Program-made: the position numbers and the translations under genes
The notes under the pieces: generated by a model
Databases searched by the model: none
What the model was told of the DNA's origin: nothing
What the model saw: only the letters and a program-made list of their open reading frames with translations
In this document: positions 27,101 to 34,849 of the stretch, piece by piece
Layout of the letters: each line of letters starts with the position of its first letter
How positions within the stretch are numbered: position 1 is the first letter of the stretch
NCBI GenBank assembly: GCA_902780785.1
Contig: CACZGS010000002.1
Span: forward strand, 124,001-188,000
DNA: 64,000 nt
Origin: Oscillospiraceae bacterium
GTDB lineage: Bacteria; Bacillota; Clostridia; Saccharofermentanales; Saccharofermentanaceae
Direction of reading: 5' to 3'

Positions 27101-28590
27101 TGAATGAGCGTCAGGAATTGATCGAAAAGGGCGAAGCAAGAGTATTCGTTCCTGATGAGAATGACAGCGCTCCTTATACTTTGCAGCGTGTTGAGTTCAC
27201 CAAGGAACACAAGAAGAACCACACGATCCTGGCACCTCAGATGGCGCCTATCCAGTTCGAGCTCGTGGAGTCCGTATTCCATAAGCACGGATATAAGTTA
27301 AAGCTCTTAAAGCAGGCTACAAGAGAAGACATTGAGTGCGGCCTTAAGTTCGTAAATAATGACGCATGCTTCCCGACGATAATCGTTATCGGTCAGATGA
27401 TCAATGCGATCTTAAAGGGCGAGATCGATCCTGATAATACGACGCTCGCTATTACCCAGACAGGCGGCGGATGTCGTGCAACTAACTATGTAGCGTTCCT
27501 TCGTAAGGCGTTGAAGGAGGCAGGATATCCGCAGATCCCCGTTATCACGATCTCTGCACAGAGATTCGAGAAGAATGAGGGATTTGAATATACGATGTCA
27601 TTCGCATTAGATGCCATCAAGGCATTGTGTGCCGGTGACATGCTTTCGACATTGCTCTTGAGAGTAAGGCCTTATGAGAAGGTTCCGGGTTCTGCAAATG
27701 CTTTGTATTCCTACATCAACAGGATCGGCAGAAAGCTCTTCAATCCTAAGAACTTAAGCGATGACCTTACCGAGAGATATGATGTCATGATGCCTAACAG
27801 CTACTTCTCCAAATCCATCGAGGAGAAGAAAGAGATTTTGGATTGTCTCTCACAGATCGGTGTTGATTTTGATAATCCTCCGGTCATCACGAAGTATAAG
27901 GAATTCGTAAAGTTCGCAGTATCGAAGTTTGATGCGCTGCCGCTTGCTGATATCCCCAGAAAGCCCCGTGTCGGACTTGTCGGTGAGATCCTTGTTAAGT
28001 TCCAGCCTGACGCAAACAATAACGCTATCGATGTTATCGAAGCAGAAGGCTGTGAAGCAGTATTGCCCGGCGTATTGGACTTCTTCCTTTATTGCGCATA
28101 TAACCCCGTATGGCAGGCTCAGAATCTCGGCAAGAGCAAGAAGACAGGCTATATCATGAAGACAGCCATCAGATTCCTTGAGTCTTTGAGAAAGCCTATC
28201 AATAAGGAATTTGCTAAGACCAACGGAAAGTTCATGCTTACCGAGAGAATCCAGGAACTCGCAGAGAAGTCTTCCACAGTATTAAGCTGCGGCAACTCCT
28301 GCGGTGAAGGCTGGTTCCTTACGGCTGAGATGATCGAACTTATCCAGGACGGCGTTCCGAACATCATCTGCGCACAGCCTTTCGCATGTCTTCCTAACCA
28401 TGTAACCGGTAAGGGCATGATCAAGGAATTGAGAAGACAGTATCCCAAGTCAAATATCGTTCCGATCGATTACGATCCGGGCGCATCCGAAGCTAACCAG
28501 CTCAACCGTATCAAGCTCATGATAAGCACCGCACGTGCCGTAAGAGAGCAGGAAATTGAAGATGAGAAGAAAGCAAAAGAGGCTAACTGA
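24145..28590 (+). CDS. Fused acyl-CoA dehydratase activase-like protein with two ATPase domains
   Basis: A 1481-residue protein of the BadF/BadG/BcrA/BcrD (HgdC-like) ASKHA ATPase family. Domain 1 starts LGLDIGSTTIKVV and has Cys in NGTCAGGTGSF (about residue 120). Domain 2 starts FLGVDAGSTTTKAVV (about 315) and has NEACSSGCGSF (about 443). These cysteines correspond to [4Fe-4S] ligands at the dimer interface of true activators. A Cys-rich QCQGCTNHCR segment (about 605) and DUF2229/dehydratase-subunit-like regions follow to the end. Classic activators are 260 residues and donate ATP-driven electrons to 2-hydroxyacyl-CoA dehydratases. No classical dehydratase genes lie nearby, so the partner is unknown. 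Start ATG 24145 has GGAGG 7 nt upstream; the stop overlaps polA by one base. Confidence 0.88.
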   Translation: MGKVYKLGLDIGSTTIKVVLLDGEKIIHSDYQRHHSDVSGLLNELFEDLNKKFPGIDVDVVITGSGGLSVANWLGFKFTQEVMAETQAIKTYHPETDVIIELGGEDAKITYMHPVLEQRMNGTCAGGTGSFIDQMASLLQTDADGLNNFAKDYRSLYTIASRCGVFAKSDLQPLINEGAAKEDLAASIYQSVVNQTISGLACGRPIKGNVTFLGGPLFFNSELRNAFERTLEGKVDSFWMPEEAQIYVALGAALSADGKNPVNLSDLLEKLKNREGFVPDIIRIDPIFKSKEDKKAFDDRHMKDQIPVLNIKDQTGALFLGVDAGSTTTKAVVINRKGDLVYTYYASNKGNPVMSAVAIMKDIYSKMPDDCYIAHSCVTGYGENIIKAALNIDEGEIETMAHFQSAKFFCPDVDFIIDIGGQDMKCMKIRNGVIDSIMLNEACSSGCGSFIQTFAQTLGLTTPEFAEAALSSTKPVDLGTRCTVFMNSKVKQAQKEGASVGDISAGLSYSVVRNALYKVIKIRDTEQLGKNIVVQGGTFLNDAILRCFELVSGRDVIRPNVAGLMGAFGAALIAMKRGHEDGRSNVLGKDELDSFKMDTENTQCQGCTNHCRLTIATFSNGTKFVSGNRCERGEDLALDREPASDKKKLPNLFDYKYSRTFSYYKPLKLEDAPRGEIGIPRVLNQYENYPFWFTVLTKLGFRVLISARSSHKIYEGGMETIPSESVCYPAKLAHGHIENLIDRGITTIFYPDVPYENIENQNSNNHYNCPIVCSYPEVIRNNVENLLEKNIRYLNPFMPLDNLDNVALHLTECFDYLGVSAEEAKQAVQAGAEEYYKYKEDIRNKGQEILKEMEEKGLKGIVLAGRPYHCDPEINHGIPQMINSLGLAVLTEDSVAKPGVLKRPIRVIDQWMYHTRLYEAAAFVITRPDLELVQLTSFGCGLDAVTSDQVQEILETSGKLYTLLKIDEVSNLGAARIRMRSLVVAMNERQELIEKGEARVFVPDENDSAPYTLQRVEFTKEHKKNHTILAPQMAPIQFELVESVFHKHGYKLKLLKQATREDIECGLKFVNNDACFPTIIVIGQMINAILKGEIDPDNTTLAITQTGGGCRATNYVAFLRKALKEAGYPQIPVITISAQRFEKNEGFEYTMSFALDAIKALCAGDMLSTLLLRVRPYEKVPGSANALYSYINRIGRKLFNPKNLSDDLTERYDVMMPNSYFSKSIEEKKEILDCLSQIGVDFDNPPVITKYKEFVKFAVSKFDALPLADIPRKPRVGLVGEILVKFQPDANNNAIDVIEAEGCEAVLPGVLDFFLYCAYNPVWQAQNLGKSKKTGYIMKTAIRFLESLRKPINKEFAKTNGKFMLTERIQELAEKSSTVLSCGNSCGEGWFLTAEMIELIQDGVPNIICAQPFACLPNHVTGKGMIKELRRQYPKSNIVPIDYDPGASEANQLNRIKLMISTARAVREQEIEDEKKAKEAN

Positions 28591-31286
28591 TGAGTACACT
28601 CCTTCTTGTTGACGGTAACTCCATAATCAACAGAGCTTACTATGCCGTAATAGGCAGAGCTCCGATGACAGCGCCTGACGGAACACCGACAGGTGCCGTA
28701 AACGGTTTCTTTAATTCCGTTTTGGGCGTCATGAAGGAATATAACCCTGATTATATGTGCGTTCTTTTCGACAGGAGAGAACCCACCTTCAGACATAAGA
28801 TGAGCACGGATTATAAGGCTAACCGCAAGGGCATGCCTGATGATCTGGCTGCCCAGATGCCTGTTGTTAAGAATATGCTCGACCTTTACGGAATCAAGCG
28901 TATGGAACTTGCAGGATATGAAGCTGATGACCTTATCGGCACTTTGTCTAAGCAGGGAGAAGCACAGGGAATGGACGTCTATATCTTCTCCGGTGACCAC
29001 GATGATTTCCAGCTTATCTCTGATAAGGTATCGGTTATCATGCCGCAGTCGGGTAAAGGCAAGGAGCCCAGAGTATTGTTCGACCGTAAGATGTTCGAAG
29101 AGACATACGGCGTTAAGCCTGAAGTATTTGTTCAGGTAAAAGCTCTCATGGGCGATAATTCGGATAACATCAAGGGCGTCGAGAAAGTAGGCGAGAAGAC
29201 TGCATTTAAGCTCATCGCTGACTACGGTTCATGCGAGGAAGTATTCAATAATGCAGATAAATTATCTCCCGCATTGGGCGAGAGAATTAAGAATTCTAAA
29301 GAACTTTTGGATCTTAACATTAAGCTCTGCACGATCGACCGAGAATCTCCCGTTGAAGAAGGTGCAAAAGACTGCGTCTATCCTTCAAATACACGGGATT
29401 TCCCCGCGTTGTCCGGCGTGCTCAACCGCCTTGCGTTAAGGTCTCTTATCAAGAAGCTTGATCTTGAGGATGTTAAGCCTGCAGGATTTGAGCCTGCTGA
29501 AGAAGTTGATGATTTTACTTCAGGAATCTCATCAGAAGTCGAAAAAACTTTGAAGTCAGGACTTAACATCAAGTATGAAGTTCCGACTTTGATCGATCCT
29601 TCTGATCTTAATCTGGGAATCGATTTTGTTGACATTCCGTCTGGAAACAAGGTTATTCTCCTTGATTGGAGTTCTAAGGTTTTCTATGTAATCGATCCTG
29701 AAGATTTTTCGAAGATCTCGTCAGGCAAGAATATAATGCCCGTATCTTATGAGTATAAAGACAGATCCAAGATCATTAAGGAACCTTTGTCTTCTGTCGA
29801 TTCCGTTTTCGACTGCGAGATTGCAGGATATGTACTTAACATCCTTTCAGGAAAGCCTGATCTTCAGAGATTATATGAGAGCGTGCTTAAGGCTGCTTAT
29901 CCGGTTGAGGATAAGAAGGGTCCCGTTAAGCAGCTTTCTTTATTTGACGAGATCACCGAAGATGACGGTTCTTCCAAAGTTGAAGAGACAGCATCCAAGC
30001 TTTTGGCTGTTACTGCTATCGCGAAAGTAATTTCACGTGATATCGAGAACGATAAGAATCTTAAGAGCCTTCTTTACGACATCGAATTCCCGCTTGTAAT
30101 CACTCTTGATAAGATCGAGAGAAACGGTATGCACGTATCAGGTGAAAGGCTTTCAGAGCTTCACAGCGAATATACAAAGCGCTTAGAAGATATCAGTGCC
30201 AGAGTTTACGATGAGTGCGGAACAGAGTTTAATATCTCATCACCCAAGCAACTTGCTGATGTCTTGTACGGAGAGAAGTATCTGAACCTTCCTTCAGGCA
30301 AGAAGGGCAAGAGCGGCGATTTCTCGACAGGTATCGAAGAGCTGAACAGGTTAAGACATATGTCTCCTGCGATCGACAACATCATCAAGTACAGAGAGCT
30401 TTCAAAGCTTGATTCTACTTATGCTGTCGGTCTTGCACGCGCTATAAAGAGCGATTCAAGGATCCATACGACATTTACACAGGCAATGACTAACACCGGA
30501 AGATTATCTTCCACGGAACCTAATCTCCAGAATATTCCTGTAAGGACTGAGGAAGGCTCAAGACTCCGTGAAGCGTTCACTGCTGAAGAAGGTAAGATCC
30601 TTGTAGATGCCGACTATTCACAGATCGAATTAAGACTCCTTGCTGCATTGAGCGGCGATGAGGTAATGTGCTCCGCATTCCTTGACGGAGAAGACATTCA
30701 TAAGAGAACGGCTGCAAAGGTCTACGGCGTAACCGAAGACATGGTTACACATAAGATGAGAGCTACGGCAAAGACGGTTAACTTCAGTATCATTTACGGC
30801 ATCTCAGATTACGGCCTCGCAACGGATCTCGGAATCAGCTACAAGGAAGCTTCTGATCTTATTAAGGAATACAACAACCAGTTCCCGGGAGTTACTTCTT
30901 ATCTTGAATCCCTGCGTAAGTCAGGTGAGGAGAAGGGTTATGCGGTAACAATGTATGGCCGTAAGAGGATCCTTAACGAGCTCAAGAGCCAGAACAGAAA
31001 TATAAAGAATTTCGGTTACAGGGCAGCTATGAATACGCCTATCCAGGGCACTGCCGCAGACATAATCAAGATCGCAATGAACCGTGTATCCAAGGCATTA
31101 TCAGAGCGTCTGCCTTCCGCAAAGCTTGTAATGCAGGTTCACGACGAACTCATATGCGAATGCGATATTGAAGATAAGGACCTTTGCGCATCCATCCTTA
31201 AGGAAGAGATGGAGAAAGCAGCATCATTAAGCGTTCCGCTTCTTGCAGAGGTCGGCTTCGGAAAGGATTGGCTGGAAGCTAAGTAA
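28590..31286 (+). CDS. polA: DNA polymerase I
   Basis: An 898-residue repair and Okazaki-fragment polymerase. The N-terminal 5'-3' exonuclease (flap) domain covers about residues 1-290 (VDGNSIINRAYYA; AGYEADDLIGT; GDNSDNIKGVEKVG). The middle region (300-480) holds the 3'-5' exonuclease fold, but the metal-binding DxE and the other carboxylates are not seen, so proofreading is probably lost as in many Firmicute PolA enzymes. The polymerase domain has motif A (DADYSQIELRLLA), motif B (RATAKTVNFSIIYGIS) and motif C (MQVHDELI). Translation is coupled on both sides by one-base overlaps with the activase and coaE. Confidence 0.97.
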   Translation: MSTLLLVDGNSIINRAYYAVIGRAPMTAPDGTPTGAVNGFFNSVLGVMKEYNPDYMCVLFDRREPTFRHKMSTDYKANRKGMPDDLAAQMPVVKNMLDLYGIKRMELAGYEADDLIGTLSKQGEAQGMDVYIFSGDHDDFQLISDKVSVIMPQSGKGKEPRVLFDRKMFEETYGVKPEVFVQVKALMGDNSDNIKGVEKVGEKTAFKLIADYGSCEEVFNNADKLSPALGERIKNSKELLDLNIKLCTIDRESPVEEGAKDCVYPSNTRDFPALSGVLNRLALRSLIKKLDLEDVKPAGFEPAEEVDDFTSGISSEVEKTLKSGLNIKYEVPTLIDPSDLNLGIDFVDIPSGNKVILLDWSSKVFYVIDPEDFSKISSGKNIMPVSYEYKDRSKIIKEPLSSVDSVFDCEIAGYVLNILSGKPDLQRLYESVLKAAYPVEDKKGPVKQLSLFDEITEDDGSSKVEETASKLLAVTAIAKVISRDIENDKNLKSLLYDIEFPLVITLDKIERNGMHVSGERLSELHSEYTKRLEDISARVYDECGTEFNISSPKQLADVLYGEKYLNLPSGKKGKSGDFSTGIEELNRLRHMSPAIDNIIKYRELSKLDSTYAVGLARAIKSDSRIHTTFTQAMTNTGRLSSTEPNLQNIPVRTEEGSRLREAFTAEEGKILVDADYSQIELRLLAALSGDEVMCSAFLDGEDIHKRTAAKVYGVTEDMVTHKMRATAKTVNFSIIYGISDYGLATDLGISYKEASDLIKEYNNQFPGVTSYLESLRKSGEEKGYAVTMYGRKRILNELKSQNRNIKNFGYRAAMNTPIQGTAADIIKIAMNRVSKALSERLPSAKLVMQVHDELICECDIEDKDLCASILKEEMEKAASLSVPLLAEVGFGKDWLEAK

Positions 31287-31891
31287 TGTTTGTATTAGGT
31301 ATCACAGGGGGTATAGGCAGCGGTAAGAGTACTGTAAGCGGGTTGCTTGCAGAAAGAGGACTTCTTGTCCTTGATGCGGATGAGATCTCAAGAAGCGTAA
31401 CTGGTCCCATGGGCAGGGCTATGCCTGAGATCGCAGAGACTTTCGGCAAGAAAGTCGTATCTGCAAACGGCGCTTTGAACCGCCGTGTCATGTCCGATAT
31501 CGCGTTCGGAGATAAGAAGAAGTTAGATGACTTAAGCACGATCATTCACCGTCATGTTTTCGAGCAGATCGAAGAGACATTAAGCAAGGAAAAGGAGAAG
31601 GGTACCAAGTGCGTTGTCCTTGATGTTCCGATCCCGGTAAATAAGTTCCGTGAACTCTGCAACCAGATCTGGGTCGTAACATGCGATAAGGATGTCAGGC
31701 TTGCAAGACTTCAGAAGCGCGGAATGGAAAAGGAAGAAGCCGAGAGAAGGATCGCCGTTCAGATGACTGATGACGAATATTGTGAGCTTGGCGATCACTC
31801 TATAGATAATTCCTGGGATCTTGATGATCTTAAGGATAAGGTTGAAGTGCTTATCCGTGAGCAGCTGTACGAGAGAGGTATCAGGATATGA
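31286..31891 (+). CDS. coaE: Dephospho-CoA kinase
   Basis: A 201-residue P-loop kinase for the last step of coenzyme A synthesis (3'-phosphorylation of dephospho-CoA). Walker A GITGGIGSGKST is at residues 4-15, followed by the LDADEISR substrate segment and a lid with RLQKRGMEKEEAERRI. Length is normal. The ATG overlaps the polA stop, a common polA-coaE arrangement in Firmicutes, and the next gene overlaps its end by 4 nt. Confidence 0.95.
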   Translation: MFVLGITGGIGSGKSTVSGLLAERGLLVLDADEISRSVTGPMGRAMPEIAETFGKKVVSANGALNRRVMSDIAFGDKKKLDDLSTIIHRHVFEQIEETLSKEKEKGTKCVVLDVPIPVNKFRELCNQIWVVTCDKDVRLARLQKRGMEKEEAERRIAVQMTDDEYCELGDHSIDNSWDLDDLKDKVEVLIREQLYERGIRI

Positions 31892-32220
31892 ACTTGTCCG
31901 CAGTGATTACGGCCGTTATATTCCTGCTGGTATCAGTTGCCGCTCTGATCTTTATGTTTGTCGGCAATGCACCTTTTTGCAAAGGTAAGTACAGGAACTT
32001 TTACAGAGCTTGCTGCGGTGTATATATCAGCGGCGTTGCGCTCGTTCTGATATTCACGCTCATTATGAAGGGCCTTCCGGTCGCATATGTCCTTATATCA
32101 GACATTACCGTAACAGTTGTTTTCTGTTTTACAGTAGGACTTATCTATTTCATGACGAGATCAATCGTTGAAGCAGCTGCCAAAGCTGAGATTAAAGATG
32201 ATAAAGAAGATAAAGAGTGA
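31888..32220 (+). CDS. Small membrane protein of unknown function
   Basis: A 110-residue protein with three hydrophobic helices (about residues 4-26, 42-62 and 67-90) and an acidic/lysine-rich C-terminal tail. No family is recognised. It overlaps coaE by 4 nt (ATGA), and its 3' end overlaps the start of the SanA-like gene by 23 nt in another frame, so it is co-translated within the operon. Its conserved position next to a SanA-like envelope protein hints at an envelope role, but this is context only. Confidence 0.65.
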   Translation: MNLSAVITAVIFLLVSVAALIFMFVGNAPFCKGKYRNFYRACCGVYISGVALVLIFTLIMKGLPVAYVLISDITVTVVFCFTVGLIYFMTRSIVEAAAKAEIKDDKEDKE

Positions 32221-32884
32221 GAAAAAGGGCGTAAGGAAGGTAATCCTTAAGATCTTCCTTGTACTACTGATACTTTGTCTTATCGGTTTTGCGGTTTTGG
32301 GCGGCATGAACATCTTTATGCTCGTTAATACCAAAGATCACGTTTATTCAATGGAAGACTTCAAGAACGGTGATGTCTCGCAAACTGCTCATTACGAGGC
32401 TTGTCTGGTATTGGGCTGCGCCATCTGGGGAGATGCGCCGAGCCCGATGCTTGCCGACAGACTCCGTACTGCCGCAATGGTATATGAGACCGGCTGCTGT
32501 GATTATGTCCTTGTCAGCGGGGACAGCTTAGAGCCCGAGAGGTACGATGAGACTTCGGTAATGAGGGCATTCCTTATTGAACTCGGTGTTCCTTCTGATA
32601 AGATCGTCTGTGATACTTTGGGCCTTTCAACTTATGAGTCGATGTATAGGGCTGATGCTGTTTATCACTTGAAGTCCATGGTTGTCGTAACCACGGGCTT
32701 CCATGTAGCAAGAGGCGTATATGATGCACGCGGATTCGGAATCGACGCCGAAGGTGTCGAAGCGATCAACACAGGATACGTAATTAAGCCGTATAATTAT
32801 TGCAGAGAGTTTGTAGCGCGCGGTAAGGATCTAATCTACATGATCTTCAAACCAAGCCATGATTTTATAGGATCGGTCTTATGA
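32198..32884 (+). CDS. SanA/YdcF-like DUF218 envelope protein
   Basis: A 228-residue protein with a basic N-terminus, one membrane anchor (about residues 13-38) and an extracytoplasmic DUF218 domain. Conserved DUF218 elements include the CLVLGC strand, the SPMLADRLRTAA helix, YVLVSGD and the ESMYRAD helix, then VVVTTGFHVARG. Relatives (SanA of E. coli) affect envelope permeability to vancomycin; the biochemical activity is unclear. The start is taken at ATG 32198, where the sequence becomes typical of a positive-inside anchor; the upstream TTG 32168 would add ten residues. Either start overlaps the preceding gene. Confidence 0.82.
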   Translation: MIKKIKSEKKGVRKVILKIFLVLLILCLIGFAVLGGMNIFMLVNTKDHVYSMEDFKNGDVSQTAHYEACLVLGCAIWGDAPSPMLADRLRTAAMVYETGCCDYVLVSGDSLEPERYDETSVMRAFLIELGVPSDKIVCDTLGLSTYESMYRADAVYHLKSMVVVTTGFHVARGVYDARGFGIDAEGVEAINTGYVIKPYNYCREFVARGKDLIYMIFKPSHDFIGSVL

Positions 32885-33459
32885 CGGCAAACAATACAAA
32901 AAGGCTACCTTCATATATCGGCGGAATCTTCGCTATAATTGCCGGATTCTTCTTTATTACCATGCCGGAGATCTCGTCCGGCGTTATCGGTATCCTTTTC
33001 GGCGTGGTCCTTTTTGTAGCCGGTTTATCCGAAGTTATCGGCTATATCATATCAATAAAGCAGTTCAGGGAAGAGAACTACGGTAAAGCTGCCGGTGCCG
33101 AGATCGTGCTCGTGTATTCGATAATACTTATGGCTCTGGGACTTTTCTTCATCATAAGATATGAGATCGTTCTGCAGCTTCTGTCCACCATCGTCGGTAT
33201 ATTCTTCCTGATCGACGGTGTCGTTAAGTTAAGACAGGAGATCTTCCTTTTTACGAAGAAAGACATCTACAGCTGGTTTTTGCTTATCATGGCAATTGCC
33301 TTGATCGCTGCAGGCATAATCCTTTTGACAAACGCTCTTTACGGTACGAGGAACATAATCGTATTCTCAGGATGCGCATTTATAATCAGCGGACTTGAGA
33401 CGTGCTTTTTCGATGCCGCGAAAAGAAAAGAAAATAAAACAAAAACCCGCAAAGACTGA
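32881..33459 (+). CDS. DUF308 (HdeD-like) membrane protein
   Basis: A 192-residue integral membrane protein with six hydrophobic helices in three hairpin-like pairs, the pattern of the HdeD/DUF308 family (Gly-rich GVLFGVVLFVAGLSEVIGY; FLIDGVVKLRQE; SGCAFIISGLET). HdeD of E. coli is linked to acid resistance, but most members are uncharacterised. It overlaps the SanA-like gene by 4 nt and ends inside the terminator hairpin: its TGA (33457-33459) lies in the loop. It closes the 23.4-33.5 kb run. Confidence 0.82.
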   Translation: MTANNTKRLPSYIGGIFAIIAGFFFITMPEISSGVIGILFGVVLFVAGLSEVIGYIISIKQFREENYGKAAGAEIVLVYSIILMALGLFFIIRYEIVLQLLSTIVGIFFLIDGVVKLRQEIFLFTKKDIYSWFLLIMAIALIAAGIILLTNALYGTRNIIVFSGCAFIISGLETCFFDAAKRKENKTKTRKD

Positions 33460-33475
33460 GCCTTAAGCGGGTTTT
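33442..33475. terminator. Bidirectional terminator
   Basis: AAAACCCGC (33442-33450) pairs perfectly with GCGGGTTTT (33467-33475) around a 16-nt loop containing the stop codon of the DUF308 gene. A/T runs flank both sides, so it can end transcription from the plus-strand operon and from the minus-strand ychF gene that stops at 33506. Confidence 0.85.
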
Positions 33476-33505
33476 ATTATTCTTGGATTTATTTTCGAAG
33501 TTATA

Positions 33506-34600
33506 TCAGACGTTGAATCTGAATACTACGACGTCGCCGTCCTTCATGACGTATTCCTTACCTTCGGATCTTACAAGGCCCTTTTCCTTGGCAGCGTTAT
33601 AAGTACCGTTAGCGATGAGATCATCGTAAGCAACGACTTCGGCTCTGATGAATCCGCGCTCAAAGTCTGAGTGGATCTTGCCGGCAGCCTGAGGTGCCTT
33701 TGTTCCTTGCTTGATCGTCCATGCACGAACTTCCTTGGGGCCTGCAGTAAGGAAAGAGATGAGGCCTAAGAGGGAATAAGATGCGTTGATCATCTTATCA
33801 AGACCTGCGCTCTCGATTCCGAGGTCTTCCAAGAACATTTCGCGGTCCTCAGGAGAGAGCTCGCCCAGTTCTTCCTCGATCTTAGCGGAGATAACAACTA
33901 CTCCGGATCCTTCTTTAGCTGCGATCTCTTTTACTGTTTGGACATAAGGAATGTCTTCATTCTTTTTGATATCGTCTTCTGCGATGTTTGCGCAGTAAAG
34001 AACGGGCTTCATTGAGATCAGCTGGAGATCTTTTATGTATTCCTGCTCGTCATCTTCGAATGAAAGAGTTCTTGCGGACTTGCCTTCAGCGAGGCAGTCG
34101 TAGATCTTCTCGTATACTGCGAGTTCCTTAGCGAAAGCCTTGTCGCCGCCTTTCATCATCTTCTTCGTGCGGTCGATCCTCTTTTCCATGATCTCCAAGT
34201 CAGAAAGAACAAGCTCGATATCGATAGTTGCAATATCGCCGGCAGGGTCAGCATGTCCGTTTACGTGGATAACGTCAGGATCGTCGAAGCATCTTACAAC
34301 GTGAACGATGGCATCGCACTCTCTGATGTTGGATAAGAACTTGTTGCCCAAGCCTTCACCCTTGGATGCGCCGGCAACAAGGCCTGCGATGTCAACGAAT
34401 TCGACGACAGCGGGTGTGTATTTCTCAGGATTATAGATCTCAGCTAGTTTATCCAATCTCTTATCTGGAACTGAAACAACGCCTACATTAGGTTCAATAG
34501 TGCAGAAAGGATAGTTAGCTGCCTCAGCGCCTGCCTTTGTAATAGCGTTGAAAAGAGTGCTCTTACCGACATTAGGAAGTCCAACGATACCAAGCTTCAT
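33506..34600 (-). CDS. ychF: Ribosome-binding ATPase/GTPase YchF
   Basis: A 364-residue Obg-family P-loop NTPase, universally conserved and ribosome-associated. G1 is [11 protein letters not shown] (6-16), followed by the [19 protein letters not shown] switch II region. The G4 position is replaced by a CANIAED-like segment, in line with the known ATP preference of YchF over GTP. A coiled coil and a C-terminal TGS domain ([18 protein letters not shown]) follow. GAGGTATATATATG gives its start. Monocistronic on the minus strand, with its promoter in the repeat-bearing gap before comM. Confidence 0.96.
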   Translation of the reverse strand: MKLGIVGLPNVGKSTLFNAITKAGAEAANYPFCTIEPNVGVVSVPDKRLDKLAEIYNPEKYTPAVVEFVDIAGLVAGASKGEGLGNKFLSNIRECDAIVHVVRCFDDPDVIHVNGHADPAGDIATIDIELVLSDLEIMEKRIDRTKKMMKGGDKAFAKELAVYEKIYDCLAEGKSARTLSFEDDEQEYIKDLQLISMKPVLYCANIAEDDIKKNEDIPYVQTVKEIAAKEGSGVVVISAKIEEELGELSPEDREMFLEDLGIESAGLDKMINASYSLLGLISFLTAGPKEVRAWTIKQGTKAPQAAGKIHSDFERGFIRAEVVAYDDLIANGTYNAAKEKGLVRSEGKEYVMKDGDVVVFRFNV

Positions 34601-34635
34601 ATATATACCTCATTAAATCTTATTTTTGCCTCATA

Positions 34636-34644
34636 ATTGTAGCA
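34636..34644 (-). promoter_or_regulatory. Extended -10 promoter for ychF
   Basis: On the minus strand the sequence reads TGCTACAAT, an extended -10 element, about 36 nt before the ychF ATG. No good -35 hexamer is visible. Confidence 0.5.
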
Positions 34645-34660
34645 CATTCACATAATAATA

Positions 34661-34769
34661 CTTTGTAGGTTGTTTGTCGGTATTTGTATTGTTGTTGTCG
34701 GCTCTTTTGTAGGTTTTTGTAAGAAATGGTTCACTTTTGCAGGTTTTTGTCGCAAACCTTGCAGGTTTC
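34661..34769 (+). repeat. GT-rich direct repeats upstream of comM-like gene
   Basis: Four imperfect direct copies of TTTTGyAGGTTTTTGT lie on the plus strand, starting near 34661 (TTTGTAGGTTGTTTGT), 34705 (TTTTGTAGGTTTTTGT), 34735 (TTTTGCAGGTTTTTGT) and 34758 (CTTGCAGGTTTC). Spacing falls from about 44 to 30 to 23 nt. The whole stretch 34661-34800 is T/G-rich on this strand and A/C-poor. It lies between the divergent ychF promoter and the comM-dprA genes, and no gene overlaps it. Function unknown; a regulator array is one option. Confidence 0.6.
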
Positions 34770-34807
34770 AGTACTTTTTCTTGCGATGTTTTTGTAGTGA
34801 TAATCAG

Positions 34808-34833
34808 TATTCGAAAAGCGTATTCTGCGAATA
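34808..34833. promoter_or_regulatory. Inverted repeat next to comM start, possible operator
   Basis: TATTCG (34808-34813) and CGAATA (34828-34833) form a perfect 6-bp inverted repeat with a 14-nt spacer, ending 3 nt before the AAAGGAGG ribosome binding site of the comM-like gene. It could be a repressor operator or a leader hairpin that occludes translation. No factor can be named. Confidence 0.35.
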
Positions 34834-34849
34834 AAAGGAGGATGCGCCC

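Noticed and set aside
34661..34769. CRISPR array
   Set aside because: Copies are imperfect, only about 16 nt long, with irregular 23-44 nt spacing and no cas genes.
34826..34833. TGCGAATA as a streptococcal SigX (CIN-box) promoter element
   Set aside because: It is only 16 nt before the start codon, so the transcript would lack the ribosome binding site.
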